DNA of 46,004 nt from Sulfurospirillaceae bacterium (lineage in GTDB: Bacteria > Campylobacterota > Campylobacteria > Campylobacterales > Sulfurospirillaceae): assembly GCA_028693565.1 (NCBI GenBank), contig JAQUVE010000004.1, positions 1 to 46,004 on the forward strand. Direction: 5' to 3'. This document shows positions 10,593-19,635 of the stretch, piece after piece. Each line of letters starts with the position of its first letter. The first letter of the stretch is position 1. The notes below the pieces were generated by a model. That model did no database searches. It saw only the letters and a list, made by a program, of their open reading frames with translations, and had not been told where the DNA came from. The position numbers and the translations under genes were made by a program.

Positions 10593-12542
10593 TCATTGAG
10601 AAGTATCAGACTCGTAAAACGCTATCGTATTTTTACCCACTTCTTTAGCTTTATACATAGCTTTATCCGCTTTTTTTAATAACTCATCTTTAGAGTCACT
10701 ATCACTTTTGAACAATACAATTCCAATGCTTGCGGTACAATAATGCTCAATAATAAGACTCGTAGTATCTGCTGTTGAGATACTTAAATGATAGGGTTTT
10801 GATAAAGAAATACGAATTTTTTCAGCAACCTTCTTGGCAAGCTCTTTTGAAAGTCCATTTTCTACATGAAGATCTTGAAGAATTATGACAAACTCATCAC
10901 CACCAAAACGGGATACGGTGTCTACTTCTCTCACACACCCTTTGAGTCTGTGAGAGACTTCAATCAACAACGTGTCTCCTATGCTATGGCCATGAGTATC
11001 ATTGAGAGATTTAAAATTATCGAGATCAAGGAATAGTAAAGCGTTATATTTATTGTTACGCTTACTGCTTACAACAGAAAGCATGAGCCTTTCAGACAAT
11101 AAAAGACGATTTGGTAATGTTGTTAAAGCGTCATAAAAAGCCAATTGCTCTACTTTAGCTTGCATCATTTTTCGCTCAGTTACCTCGCGTGTAATTCCAT
11201 GATATCCAATAACTTCTCTTTGTTCATTAAACTCTGCTTTTGAGAGAATCTCACCCCATATCAACCTTCCATCTTTACAACGATGTTGAATTTCGTACGT
11301 TGCAAAATCTGTCTTAATACCTTCTTTTTCAGCCTCTTCTCTTTTGCGGATAGCGCCCATGATAATTTCAATACCTTCTTGTGTAAACATCTCAAAGACA
11401 TGGTGACCAACAACTTCTTCCATCTTATAGCCACGTAAACGCTCATCTGAAGGGCTAATATACGTAATGATCAAATTCTGATCTGTTTTCCAAATAACAT
11501 CACTCACATCTTCCGTGAGATGACGATAATACGCTTCACGCTCTTTGAGTTTAGCTTCAGCATGGTTTTTTTCAATAATAATACTTTGAAGCTCCTCACT
11601 TTGCTCTTTGTACGCTATTTCAGAAGCTTTTCGTAATTTTATTTCACGTTGTAAGCGTAATGTCCAAAAACCCAAAAAAAATAAAAATAGTACAAGTATC
11701 ACGCTATAACCTATCACTGTTTTAAGTGCAATACCTGATTCAATACGAACACTCATCCAACGGTTAAAAATAGTATCCATCTCTTCTGGCGAAATCATCA
11801 ACATCGCTTTTGAGAGAATAGTTGCTAATTCTCGATTCGATTTAGCAACGCCAAAGCGATGTTGATTGATGAAATCTGTTTGTCCAGAAAAACGTAAATT
11901 TTTAAGACCATAACGCATAATCGTATAATTTGTACTACTAATATCTCCCACATAAGCGTCCACTTTACCATCACGGACCATTGTTAAAGCTTCTAAAGTA
12001 TTCTTCGCTAACACGAGTATAATATCTGAATAATTTTGCTCAATAAGCTCTTGGGTAAAATAGCCTTTTTCGACAACAACACGCTTACCATGAAGCCGTT
12101 TTAACGTTCCAATAAAATCACCCTCTGCATTATCCACAATCACTGTTTGAATATCTCGGTAGGGTTCACTAAATATAAAGTCTTTTAAACGTTCTGGGGT
12201 TTCGACGATACTACTTAGCATATCTATCTTACCTTGTTTTGTCATCTCTATGGCTTGAGCCCATGTGATATTTTTAACAATTTCAAAATGAATGCCCAAT
12301 TTTTTTTCGATGAGAGCAAGATAATCAACTGCCATACCTACGTACTCTCCCTTTTCATTCATCCACTCAAAAGGAGCATAATCAGGGTCCATTCCTACAC
12401 GAATTACGGGGTGTTTTGCAAGCCAGCCTTTTTCACTTGCACTTAATGAGAGATTGGTATCATACAGAGTTGTTATAGGGTTTGAATAAAGAGATGTTAT
12501 AAGTAGTGCCGTGATAAAAAAATACCATTTTATGAACTTCAT
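10593..12542 (-). CDS. Periplasmic-sensing diguanylate cyclase (SBP3-TM-PAS-GGDEF)
   Basis: A 649-residue membrane protein. A signal sequence (about 1-20) is followed by an SBP_bac_3 amino-acid-binding-like domain (about 40-265, starting WLAKHPVIRVGMDPDYAPFEW), one membrane helix (about 275-296), a coiled coil, a PAS domain (about 340-460) and a GGDEF domain (about 470-645). The active-site motif GGDEF is intact at 547-551, and an RxxD product-inhibition site lies five residues before it (538-541). It should make cyclic di-GMP in response to a periplasmic ligand. No EAL domain. It stands alone, with 69 bases to the esterase gene. Confidence 0.93.
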   Translation of the reverse strand: MKFIKWYFFITALLITSLYSNPITTLYDTNLSLSASEKGWLAKHPVIRVGMDPDYAPFEWMNEKGEYVGMAVDYLALIEKKLGIHFEIVKNITWAQAIEMTKQGKIDMLSSIVETPERLKDFIFSEPYRDIQTVIVDNAEGDFIGTLKRLHGKRVVVEKGYFTQELIEQNYSDIILVLAKNTLEALTMVRDGKVDAYVGDISSTNYTIMRYGLKNLRFSGQTDFINQHRFGVAKSNRELATILSKAMLMISPEEMDTIFNRWMSVRIESGIALKTVIGYSVILVLFLFFLGFWTLRLQREIKLRKASEIAYKEQSEELQSIIIEKNHAEAKLKEREAYYRHLTEDVSDVIWKTDQNLIITYISPSDERLRGYKMEEVVGHHVFEMFTQEGIEIIMGAIRKREEAEKEGIKTDFATYEIQHRCKDGRLIWGEILSKAEFNEQREVIGYHGITREVTERKMMQAKVEQLAFYDALTTLPNRLLLSERLMLSVVSSKRNNKYNALLFLDLDNFKSLNDTHGHSIGDTLLIEVSHRLKGCVREVDTVSRFGGDEFVIILQDLHVENGLSKELAKKVAEKIRISLSKPYHLSISTADTTSLIIEHYCTASIGIVLFKSDSDSKDELLKKADKAMYKAKEVGKNTIAFYESDTSQ

Positions 12543-12661
12543 TCAAACTACCTATCTTTACTCAAAATACAAACGCAATCTTTTGAATATTACACTTAAC
12601 ATTATTTAAGAAGACTTAATAACTGCAATGGAGCCAAAGTATTGATAGCTTAAGTGACATA

Positions 12662-12677
12662 TGGAACATAACTTGCA
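12662..12677 (+). promoter_or_regulatory. Sigma-54 (RpoN) promoter
   Basis: TGGAAC-N5-TTGCA matches the -24/-12 consensus TGGCACG-N4-TTGCW with the exact GG-N10-GC spacing. It would start transcription near 12688, just ahead of the ribosome-binding site AAGAAGGG and the ATG at 12711. No TGT-N10-ACA NifA site was found in the 120 bases upstream. Confidence 0.7.
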
Positions 12678-12710
12678 ACCGTTATGAAATAAATACAAGA
12701 AGGGTACTTT

Positions 12711-12899
12711 ATGGATGAAAAAGAGCTCAAAAAAGAGTTAGCAAGACTTAGACGGTTGGCTGTCGAAATCGCAGGAGAGATTCATGATATCGTCGAAGAT
12801 ACACTCTGGGTCAGATACAACGACCTTCCTATTCTCTCGGCCAAAATTGTTGAAGCAGTTAAAGAAGCGGAAGCTTTTAAAGTTGAACACAACCTTTAA
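12711..12899 (+). CDS. Small Rop-like helical protein, DUF683/CCE_0567 type
   Basis: A 62-residue charged protein predicted as two helices. The first (about 3-28, heptad-like) ends in EIHDIVEDT; the second runs from about 38 to 58. The wording ELKKEL..RL, HDIVED and LPILSAKIVEAVKEA recalls the DUF683/CCE_0567 metalloproteins that usually sit next to nifX/nifE genes, where His and Glu bind metal (H25, D26, E29, D30 here). No nif gene lies in the window. The ribosome-binding site AAGAAGGG is excellent and the gene has its own sigma-54 promoter, consistent with a nitrogen-fixation or nitrogen-stress role. Family assignment is from memory. Confidence 0.72.
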   Translation: MDEKELKKELARLRRLAVEIAGEIHDIVEDTLWVRYNDLPILSAKIVEAVKEAEAFKVEHNL

Positions 12900-12928
12900 T
12901 AGATTATGCAAAAAGTCTATTGTTATGT

Positions 12929-14185
12929 TTATTCACTACTTCGTTTACTAATTGCTTTAGCTTTTAAAATAGTATGAGGCGTTTGGAGTTCAAAAATATC
13001 TTCAATATCTATTTTTTCTAAAGCAATCTTTTTACCCTCTTTAACCACTTGCGCATAACACTCTTTAAGCTCATGTGTTGGCTCTTTGGAGCGTAACGCT
13101 ATCAGGTAAGAAGCGAGATTTTGCTCTTTTTGAGCAAGATTTTGTTTGGCTTGAAAACTAATTTGCTCTTGCAAGTGAAGGAGCTTTTGGATTTTTTCAC
13201 GTAATAAAATGCCTATTCGTTCATCGTATTGAGACGTAAGCATATTGATTTCACTCCGCCATAAGGAGAGTTTTTCATCCATAGAGCGTTTGGTAAATTG
13301 TATTTTTAAGTGAGCCAATGATTCCATTTTAGTGTGCAGTACTCTTGAAAAAAGGCTATTCATTTGCTCCATTAAGCCATCAATACGCATCAGCATTTCA
13401 CTTTGATCGGGCAGTATCATCTCCATGGCGGCAGAAGGTGTAGGAGCTCTAAGGTCTGCCACAAAATCACTAATCACATAGTCTATCTCATGACCAACTG
13501 CAGAGACGATAGGTGTTTTACACCCGAACAAGGCATCGGCTACTATTTCTTCATTAAATGCCCACAAATCTTCAATACTACCTCCCCCTCGTCCCACAAT
13601 AATCACATCGGCATCTAAGGTGTCAGCCAAAGCGATATTGTGAGCAATTGCACCTTTTGCGCCCTCTCCTTGTACCAGCGTATCCAGCAATGTTATCTTT
13701 ACAAGTGGCCATCGTTTTGTTGCTACACGAAGCATATCTTGCAATGCTGCCCCCGTACCTGATGTCACAAGGGCTATATGATGGATACTTTTAGGGATAG
13801 CTTTTTTATGCGTTGCATCAAAATAACCTTTAGCGCTCAATTTTACTTTAAGTTGTTCATACGCTTTAGCTAAAGCGCCACTACCGGCTGGCTCTAAACT
13901 TAGGCAATTTATCTGATAACTTCCCCGTGGTGCAAAAACTGAGATAGAGCCGTGAATGACCACTGCCATCCCTTCTTCGACTTGAAATTTAAGTGATTTG
14001 GTATTGCCCTTAAACATCACACATGAAATTGAGGAGTCGGCATCTTTCAGCGTAAAATAGAGATGGCCAGAGCTATGGTAGGTTGGCCTAGAAATTTCAC
14101 CTTCCACACTGACATGTAAAAAGGTACTCTCAAGTAATGATTTAATTTGGTTGTTTAGACTCGAAACACTTTGGGGTTCATTCAT
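12929..14185 (-). CDS. xseA: Exodeoxyribonuclease VII large subunit
   Basis: Catalytic subunit of the single-strand DNA exonuclease ExoVII. The 418-residue protein has the N-terminal OB-fold (about 1-100, with VSVEGEISRPTYHSSGHLYF), then the catalytic domain with HHIALVTSGTGAALQDML, IVGRGGGSIEDLWAFN and SAVGHEIDYVISDFVADLRAPTPSAA, and a long coiled coil (about 260-370). The small subunit XseB is not nearby. It overlaps the upstream menG/ubiE gene by 4 bases (ATGA). Confidence 0.95.
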   Translation of the reverse strand: MNEPQSVSSLNNQIKSLLESTFLHVSVEGEISRPTYHSSGHLYFTLKDADSSISCVMFKGNTKSLKFQVEEGMAVVIHGSISVFAPRGSYQINCLSLEPAGSGALAKAYEQLKVKLSAKGYFDATHKKAIPKSIHHIALVTSGTGAALQDMLRVATKRWPLVKITLLDTLVQGEGAKGAIAHNIALADTLDADVIIVGRGGGSIEDLWAFNEEIVADALFGCKTPIVSAVGHEIDYVISDFVADLRAPTPSAAMEMILPDQSEMLMRIDGLMEQMNSLFSRVLHTKMESLAHLKIQFTKRSMDEKLSLWRSEINMLTSQYDERIGILLREKIQKLLHLQEQISFQAKQNLAQKEQNLASYLIALRSKEPTHELKECYAQVVKEGKKIALEKIDIEDIFELQTPHTILKAKAISKRSSE

Positions 14186-14898
14186 CGTTTTTTAGCAATA
14201 ACCAAAGTAGAGATATCCATCGAAAAACTTTTAACAAATTCCGTCTCAAAACCAGCGGTATCAAGCTCTTTTTGAAGCATAGATGCGGTTAAAAAACCTT
14301 CTATGGAGTTCGGTAAATACTCATAAGCTTCTTTATTTTTAGAAATAAATCCACCCAAAATCGGTAACACTTTATTAAGATAAAAATCTTTAAGTGCGAA
14401 GAAAAAACCTTTTTTATCATCTTTGGTAAATTCTAAAATAACAACATAACCACCCGTTTTAAGCACGCGGGCAAATTCAGAAAAAGCTTCTTGGCGTTTG
14501 ACAACATTGCGAATACCATAGCTAATGCTCAAAATATCTGCACTCTCATTTGCCAATGGAAGCTCCGTTGCCTCAGAGATGACAAATTCAAATTCAGGGA
14601 ACTTTTGTTTACCTACATCGGTCATGCCAACGGAGGGATCAACCCCTAAAATTTTACCGATACTACGCCCTGCTTTTTTGGCTTGCTTCGCCCAATAGCC
14701 CATCATATCACCCGTTCCACAAGCAACATCGACAATAAGTTCTATCGGTTTTGTATAGCGTGAAAACGTTTCATCACATGCTTTTTTGCGCCATTGGATA
14801 TCGATCCCCATACTTAAAACACGGTTTGCTGTATCATAAGTTCCTGCGATGTCATCAAACATCTGAACAATTTTTTGCTGCTTGTTTTGTTCTTCCAA
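14182..14898 (-). CDS. ubiE: Demethylmenaquinone methyltransferase
   Basis: A class I SAM methyltransferase of 238 residues. Visible motifs are DVACGTGDMMGYW (SAM site), GVDPSVGM and the family mark ISYGIRNVVKRQ. It performs the final C-methylation of demethylmenaquinone. Because the organism carries mqnF, the product is menaquinone, so menG is an equally good name. The menaquinone pool serves anaerobic respiration. It is coupled to xseA by a 4-base overlap. Confidence 0.93.
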   Translation of the reverse strand: MEEQNKQQKIVQMFDDIAGTYDTANRVLSMGIDIQWRKKACDETFSRYTKPIELIVDVACGTGDMMGYWAKQAKKAGRSIGKILGVDPSVGMTDVGKQKFPEFEFVISEATELPLANESADILSISYGIRNVVKRQEAFSEFARVLKTGGYVVILEFTKDDKKGFFFALKDFYLNKVLPILGGFISKNKEAYEYLPNSIEGFLTASMLQKELDTAGFETEFVKSFSMDISTLVIAKKR

Positions 14899-14963
14899 AA
14901 TTCTTCCTAATTCTAAAATAGTTTGCCAAAGAATTGGCTATCTTTACTTAAAAGCGTGTAAAA

Positions 14964-15731
14964 TCAAAATAATCCAGCAATTTGCTGCGCTATTTTTTGC
15001 TCTAAAATCGGCGTTGCTTCCTGAAGTGTCAACTCCATCTTTGTTGCTTCTGCAAACATCATTGTACGATGTTCTATAAAGTCACTTTCATACGATTGGC
15101 TACTGTTGCTATACGTGTTAGAATTAATTCTGCCACTGGTATTATCACGAAGTGGTCCAGCATAGCTGTTTTGAAAACCACTTTTTTGTCCATCACGAAC
15201 ATAAGCTTGTCCACCAACATTACCCGTAGATGCCATCACTTTGCCTTTGGCTTTCTCACGAATCACGATATCCACTTGCATCTGAAAAATGGTATCTTCG
15301 GTTGCTTTTCCGATAAGTCCACCCACAACTGCACCTGCTACACCTGCTGCTAACATACTTTTGCCATTACTTCCAGAATTTCCAATAGCTCCTGCCATAC
15401 CACCCATCATCGCACCGCTGGCCGCATTATTTTCACTTTTTTTATTACAATAAAGAATGTTGGTCATCAATACATACGTCGCCATTTCAGGATCATCTAC
15501 GACAGTATAGCCCTTAGCATAAAGAGATTGGACGATACGCTGTTCTAAATTAATATCAGCGCCACTGGTATTTTTAGTCGAAATAAAAATCGTTCGTTTA
15601 TCTTTTGCAACGGGATTGATAAAAACACTCTGTGTCATACGAGCGCTGGTTTGTAATTGTGATGTTGCACAGCCACTCATCAATAAAAGTGCGGCACTCA
15701 GTGCCAAGCCTACGTGTAAAGTCTTTTTCAT
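14964..15731 (-). CDS. traT: TraT-like outer-membrane lipoprotein
   Basis: A 255-residue lipoprotein: signal peptide with lipobox LLMSGC (Cys at about 21), then a domain with VFINPVAKDKRTIFISTKNTSG and two glycine-rich membrane-interacting stretches (GAMMGGMAGAIGN and AAGVAGAVVGGLIG). This is the TraT complement-resistance/surface-exclusion family. On plasmids TraT blocks mating; chromosomal homologues like this one have no known role. No conjugation genes are nearby. It is monocistronic, with 65 bases to ubiE. Confidence 0.88.
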   Translation of the reverse strand: MKKTLHVGLALSAALLLMSGCATSQLQTSARMTQSVFINPVAKDKRTIFISTKNTSGADINLEQRIVQSLYAKGYTVVDDPEMATYVLMTNILYCNKKSENNAASGAMMGGMAGAIGNSGSNGKSMLAAGVAGAVVGGLIGKATEDTIFQMQVDIVIREKAKGKVMASTGNVGGQAYVRDGQKSGFQNSYAGPLRDNTSGRINSNTYSNSSQSYESDFIEHRTMMFAEATKMELTLQEATPILEQKIAQQIAGLF

Positions 15732-15845
15732 TATATATCCTTTATTCTGTTAGAAACAAGTTTGTTATTGTACCGCATTATCCAAAATAAATGTTAACGT
15801 AGAAAAACAAAAAGAATCAAGATAAAAATGGTATTGTACATAAAA

Positions 15846-16622
15846 TTAGATGAGTGCTTTTTTGAGCTTTTTAGCAATACGAAATTCCTCTTTTTTGAGG
15901 TATTTATTCACAAAAACAAGTAGTGGCATTTCACTTTTTTTGAGGAGATAAAAACCACTTTGCTCGTGTAAGAAAAAACGTATATCTAACAACAATGTTT
16001 GATAATGAATACTTTGTACAAACACTAAAAGTGTTGCTCTGCTTTCACTTAAAAGTACTTCTAACGTTTTACGTAGACAAACAATCATCGTGTTATCAAA
16101 GACTACTCTACCAATACTAAAAAGATAGCAGATATTTTCAGCAACTTTATGGATATTTTTTAACGCTTTAGCATCATCATCTAATAAAAGCTCTACTTCA
16201 TGCTCCAAAAATTGCATTTCTCGATACAGCAATACTTTGAGTACCTTTTGCGTACTCATTCCAGCAGAAAAAGAAAAATCAAGCGTTGTTAGGGCTATTT
16301 TATCACATTTTTTAAATACTTCTTGAAGTGAAAAATCATAACTCTCTGGCAACCCAAACAAAGACAAATAACGATTTTTATAGCGCTTATCAGAACTTAC
16401 GTCTTTGACAAGATGTCTTTTTATGCCCGATTCAAAAATATTGATTTGCTCAACGCTCTGAAAATGGATGCTCAAAACGCCAAATGTATCCGTATCATTA
16501 GAATAATTTTCAATATAAAGTTGATGTATCATTTTTGTGTCTAAAGAGGTGGTGACAAGAGAGTGCACCACTTCTTTAGGATTTTGAATCAAATAACGTC
16601 GTTTAAGCGTATACTTTTTCAC
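15846..16622 (-). CDS. Unknown protein, possibly a degenerate CYTH-CHAD-like protein
   Basis: 258 residues, not recognised. The first part opens KKYTLKRRYLIQ, followed by strands such as HQLYIENYS and FGVLSIHFQ, which recalls the start of CYTH domains; the second (about 140-258) is helical, Leu/His/Arg-rich, with IHKVAENICYLFSIGRVV resembling a worn CHAD signature. CHAD domains bind polyphosphate. The gene starts 10 bases after the stop of ppaC (pyrophosphatase) in the same direction, so a phosphate link would make sense. This is a suggestion only. It has no signal peptide and no convincing membrane segment. Confidence 0.5.
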   Translation of the reverse strand: MKKYTLKRRYLIQNPKEVVHSLVTTSLDTKMIHQLYIENYSNDTDTFGVLSIHFQSVEQINIFESGIKRHLVKDVSSDKRYKNRYLSLFGLPESYDFSLQEVFKKCDKIALTTLDFSFSAGMSTQKVLKVLLYREMQFLEHEVELLLDDDAKALKNIHKVAENICYLFSIGRVVFDNTMIVCLRKTLEVLLSESRATLLVFVQSIHYQTLLLDIRFFLHEQSGFYLLKKSEMPLLVFVNKYLKKEEFRIAKKLKKALI

Positions 16623-16632
16623 ACGAAAGCTT

Positions 16633-17550
16633 TTAGAACTGCTTTTCCATGACAGGAATAACCTGTTTTTTACGGCTCAATACACCATCAACCCACATTT
16701 CATGGTTAGTTAATGTTGCATTAAACGCTTTTTCAATTTTACTCTCATCATCACTGACTACTAAAAATTGTGAACCTTCAATCATAATATCAGTCAAAAG
16801 CAACATAACGGTATGACGTCCACCTTCTTCTTTATATGCCTTCATATCGGCAAAAAGAGCTTCTTTCATCTCATCAAAAATTTTTAGATCCACCACTTCA
16901 AGCTGACCAATTCCGATTTTATGACCGCCCATTTCAAAATCTTTATAATCTCGAAGTAAAAGCGTACGTGGGCTTGCACCTTTAACCGCGGACTTTACCA
17001 AAAACATTTCCATCCCAAGTGCTTTAAAATCCTCTATCTCCGCAATCTTTGCCAACTCTTTCACTGCCTTGGTATCGGCTTTTGTGCACGTAGGTGATTT
17101 AAATAAAACCGTGTCACTAAGAATTGCCAACATCATAGCACCTGCGATATTTTTAGGAATATCAATTTTATAGTGATCAAACATCTCTTTGACAATGGTA
17201 TTGGTACATCCTACTGGGCGAATCCAACATTCAAGGGGTGTTGTCGTCGTAATATCACCAAGTTTATGATGATCAACGATACCTAAGATATTTGTCTCTT
17301 TGAGGTTGTGAGGAGCTTGCGCCAGATCAGAATAGTCTGTAATGTAAAGATTTTCACCGGAAAAATCATTTTTTAGCATTGGTTTTTCCAAGCCAAATGT
17401 TTTTAAGATAAATTCTGTCTCAGGGCTTAGTTCGCCTTGTCGTGCAGGGATGCACAGCTCGCCCAATTGTGTTTTGAGATAAGAGAGTGAAATCGCTGAA
17501 CAAATAGAATCAGAATCCGGATTGATATGTCCGCATGCATAGGTTACCAT
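16633..17550 (-). CDS. ppaC: Manganese-dependent inorganic pyrophosphatase (DHH family)
   Basis: Hydrolyses pyrophosphate to phosphate in the cytoplasm. The 305 residues carry the family II motifs: CGHINPDSDSICSA at the N-terminus, LYITDYSDLAQ, LGIVDHHKLGD (the DHH motif), and the C-terminal DHHA2-type domain ending SRKKQVIPVME. The frame is open for 20 more codons upstream, but I start at the ATG at 17550: it is preceded by GAAGGAA, and family members begin right at the MxxxxGHxNPDxDS motif. No CBS or DRTGG regulatory insert. It is followed at 10 bases by the unknown gene. Confidence 0.94.
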   Translation of the reverse strand: MVTYACGHINPDSDSICSAISLSYLKTQLGELCIPARQGELSPETEFILKTFGLEKPMLKNDFSGENLYITDYSDLAQAPHNLKETNILGIVDHHKLGDITTTTPLECWIRPVGCTNTIVKEMFDHYKIDIPKNIAGAMMLAILSDTVLFKSPTCTKADTKAVKELAKIAEIEDFKALGMEMFLVKSAVKGASPRTLLLRDYKDFEMGGHKIGIGQLEVVDLKIFDEMKEALFADMKAYKEEGGRHTVMLLLTDIMIEGSQFLVVSDDESKIEKAFNATLTNHEMWVDGVLSRKKQVIPVMEKQF

Positions 17551-17624
17551 AATAATTCCTTCGTAGTTTTTAGTGATATTATAACCAAAATAGGTTTTCT
17601 TTGTGGGCACTTTTACTGCTTTTC

Positions 17625-18503
17625 TTATGTAAGTGCAAAATTTTTGACGAAGTTTTTAAACTCTAAAAAAAGTTTACTTTGGTATTTATTTTTATTGTAA
17701 ATCAAATAAAACTTTCGCTCAATCGGTAAATTATGAAGCTTAATTTCATAAAGTTCACCTCTTTTGAGCTCCTTTTCAACCACTACTTTTGAAAGGCAAG
17801 TAATGGTTTGGGAATTTTTCAAAAGGATTGTTTTAGCCTCCTCAAATTCTGAAAATTCCATACAAATATTGAGCTCTTTAGAAAGTTTTCCAATAGATTC
17901 TAAAAAAACCTCTCTGGTTCCAGAGCCCTTTTCTCGTACGATCCATTTTTTTTCTAAAAGCTCGTCAATATAAAATGTTTTACCTTCTAAGCTTTTGTCA
18001 CTCGTAACAAGAATCAACTCATCATTGCCCATCTCTTCTTTAATAATATCCTCATCCGAACACACTGACTCAATAAAGCCAATATCAATAATGCCATTTT
18101 TAACAAGGTTAATAATTTGAGATGAGTTTTGAATATCTTTTTGAATTGACACATTCGTATGGCTATCTAAAAAGTGAAAAACAATTTGTGAGGTGATAAA
18201 GTCTCCTATCGTTTTACTCGAAGCTACGGTTAAAATACCCGAAATTTGATTATCTTTAAAAAAATTCTCTGCATCCACGAGGGCAAGATAATGTGGATAT
18301 GTTTTTTCTTTAAAAAGCCTTCCTATCTCATTGATAACTAATTTTTTGCCAATTCGATCAAAAAGCTGCTCCCCTATTTTTGCTTCCAGTGATTTAATGG
18401 CAAGTGATACTGCAGATTGAGTAATGCCTCGTTTCTGTGCTAAATTTGATAAATGAGAATCCTCACAAAGGTGATAAAATATACTTAACTCTTTTAACGT
18501 CAT
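17625..18503 (-). CDS. LysR-family transcriptional regulator
   Basis: A 292-residue LysR protein: winged helix-turn-helix (about 1-60, with SNLAQKRGITQSAVSLAIKS) and a LysR substrate-binding domain (about 88-292). It is transcribed away from the YeiH-type exporter with a 103-base gap that contains an inverted repeat of LysR type, so it probably regulates that gene and itself. In E. coli the neighbour of yeiH is the LysR gene yeiE, a similar pairing (family knowledge). Confidence 0.92.
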   Translation of the reverse strand: MTLKELSIFYHLCEDSHLSNLAQKRGITQSAVSLAIKSLEAKIGEQLFDRIGKKLVINEIGRLFKEKTYPHYLALVDAENFFKDNQISGILTVASSKTIGDFITSQIVFHFLDSHTNVSIQKDIQNSSQIINLVKNGIIDIGFIESVCSDEDIIKEEMGNDELILVTSDKSLEGKTFYIDELLEKKWIVREKGSGTREVFLESIGKLSKELNICMEFSEFEEAKTILLKNSQTITCLSKVVVEKELKRGELYEIKLHNLPIERKFYLIYNKNKYQSKLFLEFKNFVKNFALT

Positions 18504-18532
18504 GCTCTCTTCTTTAATTAAAAATATTTATG

Positions 18533-18549
18533 ATTATATCAAATATAAT
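18533..18549. promoter_or_regulatory. Putative LysR operator
   Basis: Perfect inverted repeat ATTATA-N5-TATAAT, which contains the T-N11-A LysR pattern, centred between the divergent LysR and yeiH starts. The surrounding DNA is very A/T-rich, so chance is possible. A likely -10 for yeiH (TATACT) is at 18577-18582. Confidence 0.45.
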
Positions 18550-18606
18550 TTATTTTACTTATTAATTAAATTGGTCTATACTTTTCCATATCATTAAAGG
18601 AATAGT

Positions 18607-19635
18607 ATGTTTCAAAAAGAACACCGCCAAAATACTCTCAATGGCATCTTATTCGTGGCCTTATTCGCCATGAGCGCAACTTACCTCTCAGACTTTCCAC
18701 TCTTTAAACATTTAGGCATTAGCCCTTTGATTATTGGGATAGTATTAGGAATGGTATATGCCAATACGCTTCGTAATAAGCTCCCTAAAGAATGGGTAGC
18801 AGGGATTATTTTTTCGACAAAAACAGTGCTTCGTACAGGTATCATATTATATGGATTTCGCTTGACTTTTCAAAATATAGAAACTGTTGGCTTAGCGGGT
18901 ATTTTTACCAGCATTATGGTTGTTAGCTCAACATTTGTCATCGGTTATTTTGTTGGCACGAAAATACTGAAACTGGATAAAGAAACAACCATTCTTACAA
19001 GTGCGGGAAGTTCCATCTGTGGGGCTGCCGCTGTTTTAGCGACAGAACCTGTGATCAATGCTGAAGCTTATAAAAGTGCCATTGCCGTTTCAACGGTTGT
19101 CGTTTTTGGTAGTATCGCCATGTTTTTATACCCTTTTGTTTACCATTTGGGAATTGTTCCTCTAAGCCCTGAAGCGATGGGGATGTATATTGGTGGAACG
19201 ATTCATGAAGTTGCCCATGTCGTAGCCGCTGGCAATGCTATCGGAAGCGAAACGGCTGAACCTGCTGTCATCGTCAAAATGATTCGTGTCATGCTAATCG
19301 CACCTTTTTTACTTGTTTTGGGCTTTTGGTTATCTAAAGCAGCACTGAAAGGTACGACAAAGCACAAAACAAAGATTAATATTCCATGGTTTGCTGTCTT
19401 TTTTATTCTCGTAGCAGGATTTAATTCATTTCACCTTTTACCAGACGTTGCTATTACCAAGATTAATGCACTTGACACTTTTTTACTGACAATGGCAATG
19501 AGTGCATTAGGGATGGAAACAAGTGTCAATAAATTTCAAAATGTCGGAATGAAACCTTTGTATCTTGCTGGAATTCTTTTCTTGTGGCTTATATTTGGAG
19601 GCTTTTATATCGTTAAATTGTCCCTTAATTTTTAA
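18607..19635 (+). CDS. yeiH: YeiH/UPF0324 family putative sulfate exporter
   Basis: A 342-residue polytopic membrane protein with about ten hydrophobic segments. Family motifs: PLIIGIVLGMVYAN, TGIILYGFRLTFQ, TSAGSSICGAAAVLATEP and GGTIHEVAHVVAAGNAIG. The family is annotated as sulfate exporter on weak grounds, so substrate is uncertain. It is divergent from a LysR regulator. Its last 11 bases overlap the end of the convergent radical SAM fusion gene. No other sulfur gene adjoins it, although a TauE/SafE-type permease lies at 23.7 kb. Confidence 0.88.
   Translation: MFQKEHRQNTLNGILFVALFAMSATYLSDFPLFKHLGISPLIIGIVLGMVYANTLRNKLPKEWVAGIIFSTKTVLRTGIILYGFRLTFQNIETVGLAGIFTSIMVVSSTFVIGYFVGTKILKLDKETTILTSAGSSICGAAAVLATEPVINAEAYKSAIAVSTVVVFGSIAMFLYPFVYHLGIVPLSPEAMGMYIGGTIHEVAHVVAAGNAIGSETAEPAVIVKMIRVMLIAPFLLVLGFWLSKAALKGTTKHKTKINIPWFAVFFILVAGFNSFHLLPDVAITKINALDTFLLTMAMSALGMETSVNKFQNVGMKPLYLAGILFLWLIFGGFYIVKLSLNF

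Noticed and set aside
12898-12923. Weak hairpin AATAGATT/AGTCTATT after the DUF683 gene as a terminator
   Set aside because: Short A/T-rich stem with a G-T pair and no T-run; too weak to call.
15069-15353. A 94-codon plus-strand frame
   Set aside because: Shadow of the TraT-like gene on the other strand; low-complexity product without motifs.
14964-15731. TraT as a sign of a conjugative element
   Set aside because: No transfer genes, integrase or repeat ends nearby; chromosomal TraT homologues are common.
17551-17610. Twenty extra codons at the start of ppaC
   Set aside because: GAAGGAA precedes the ATG at 17550 and family members begin there.
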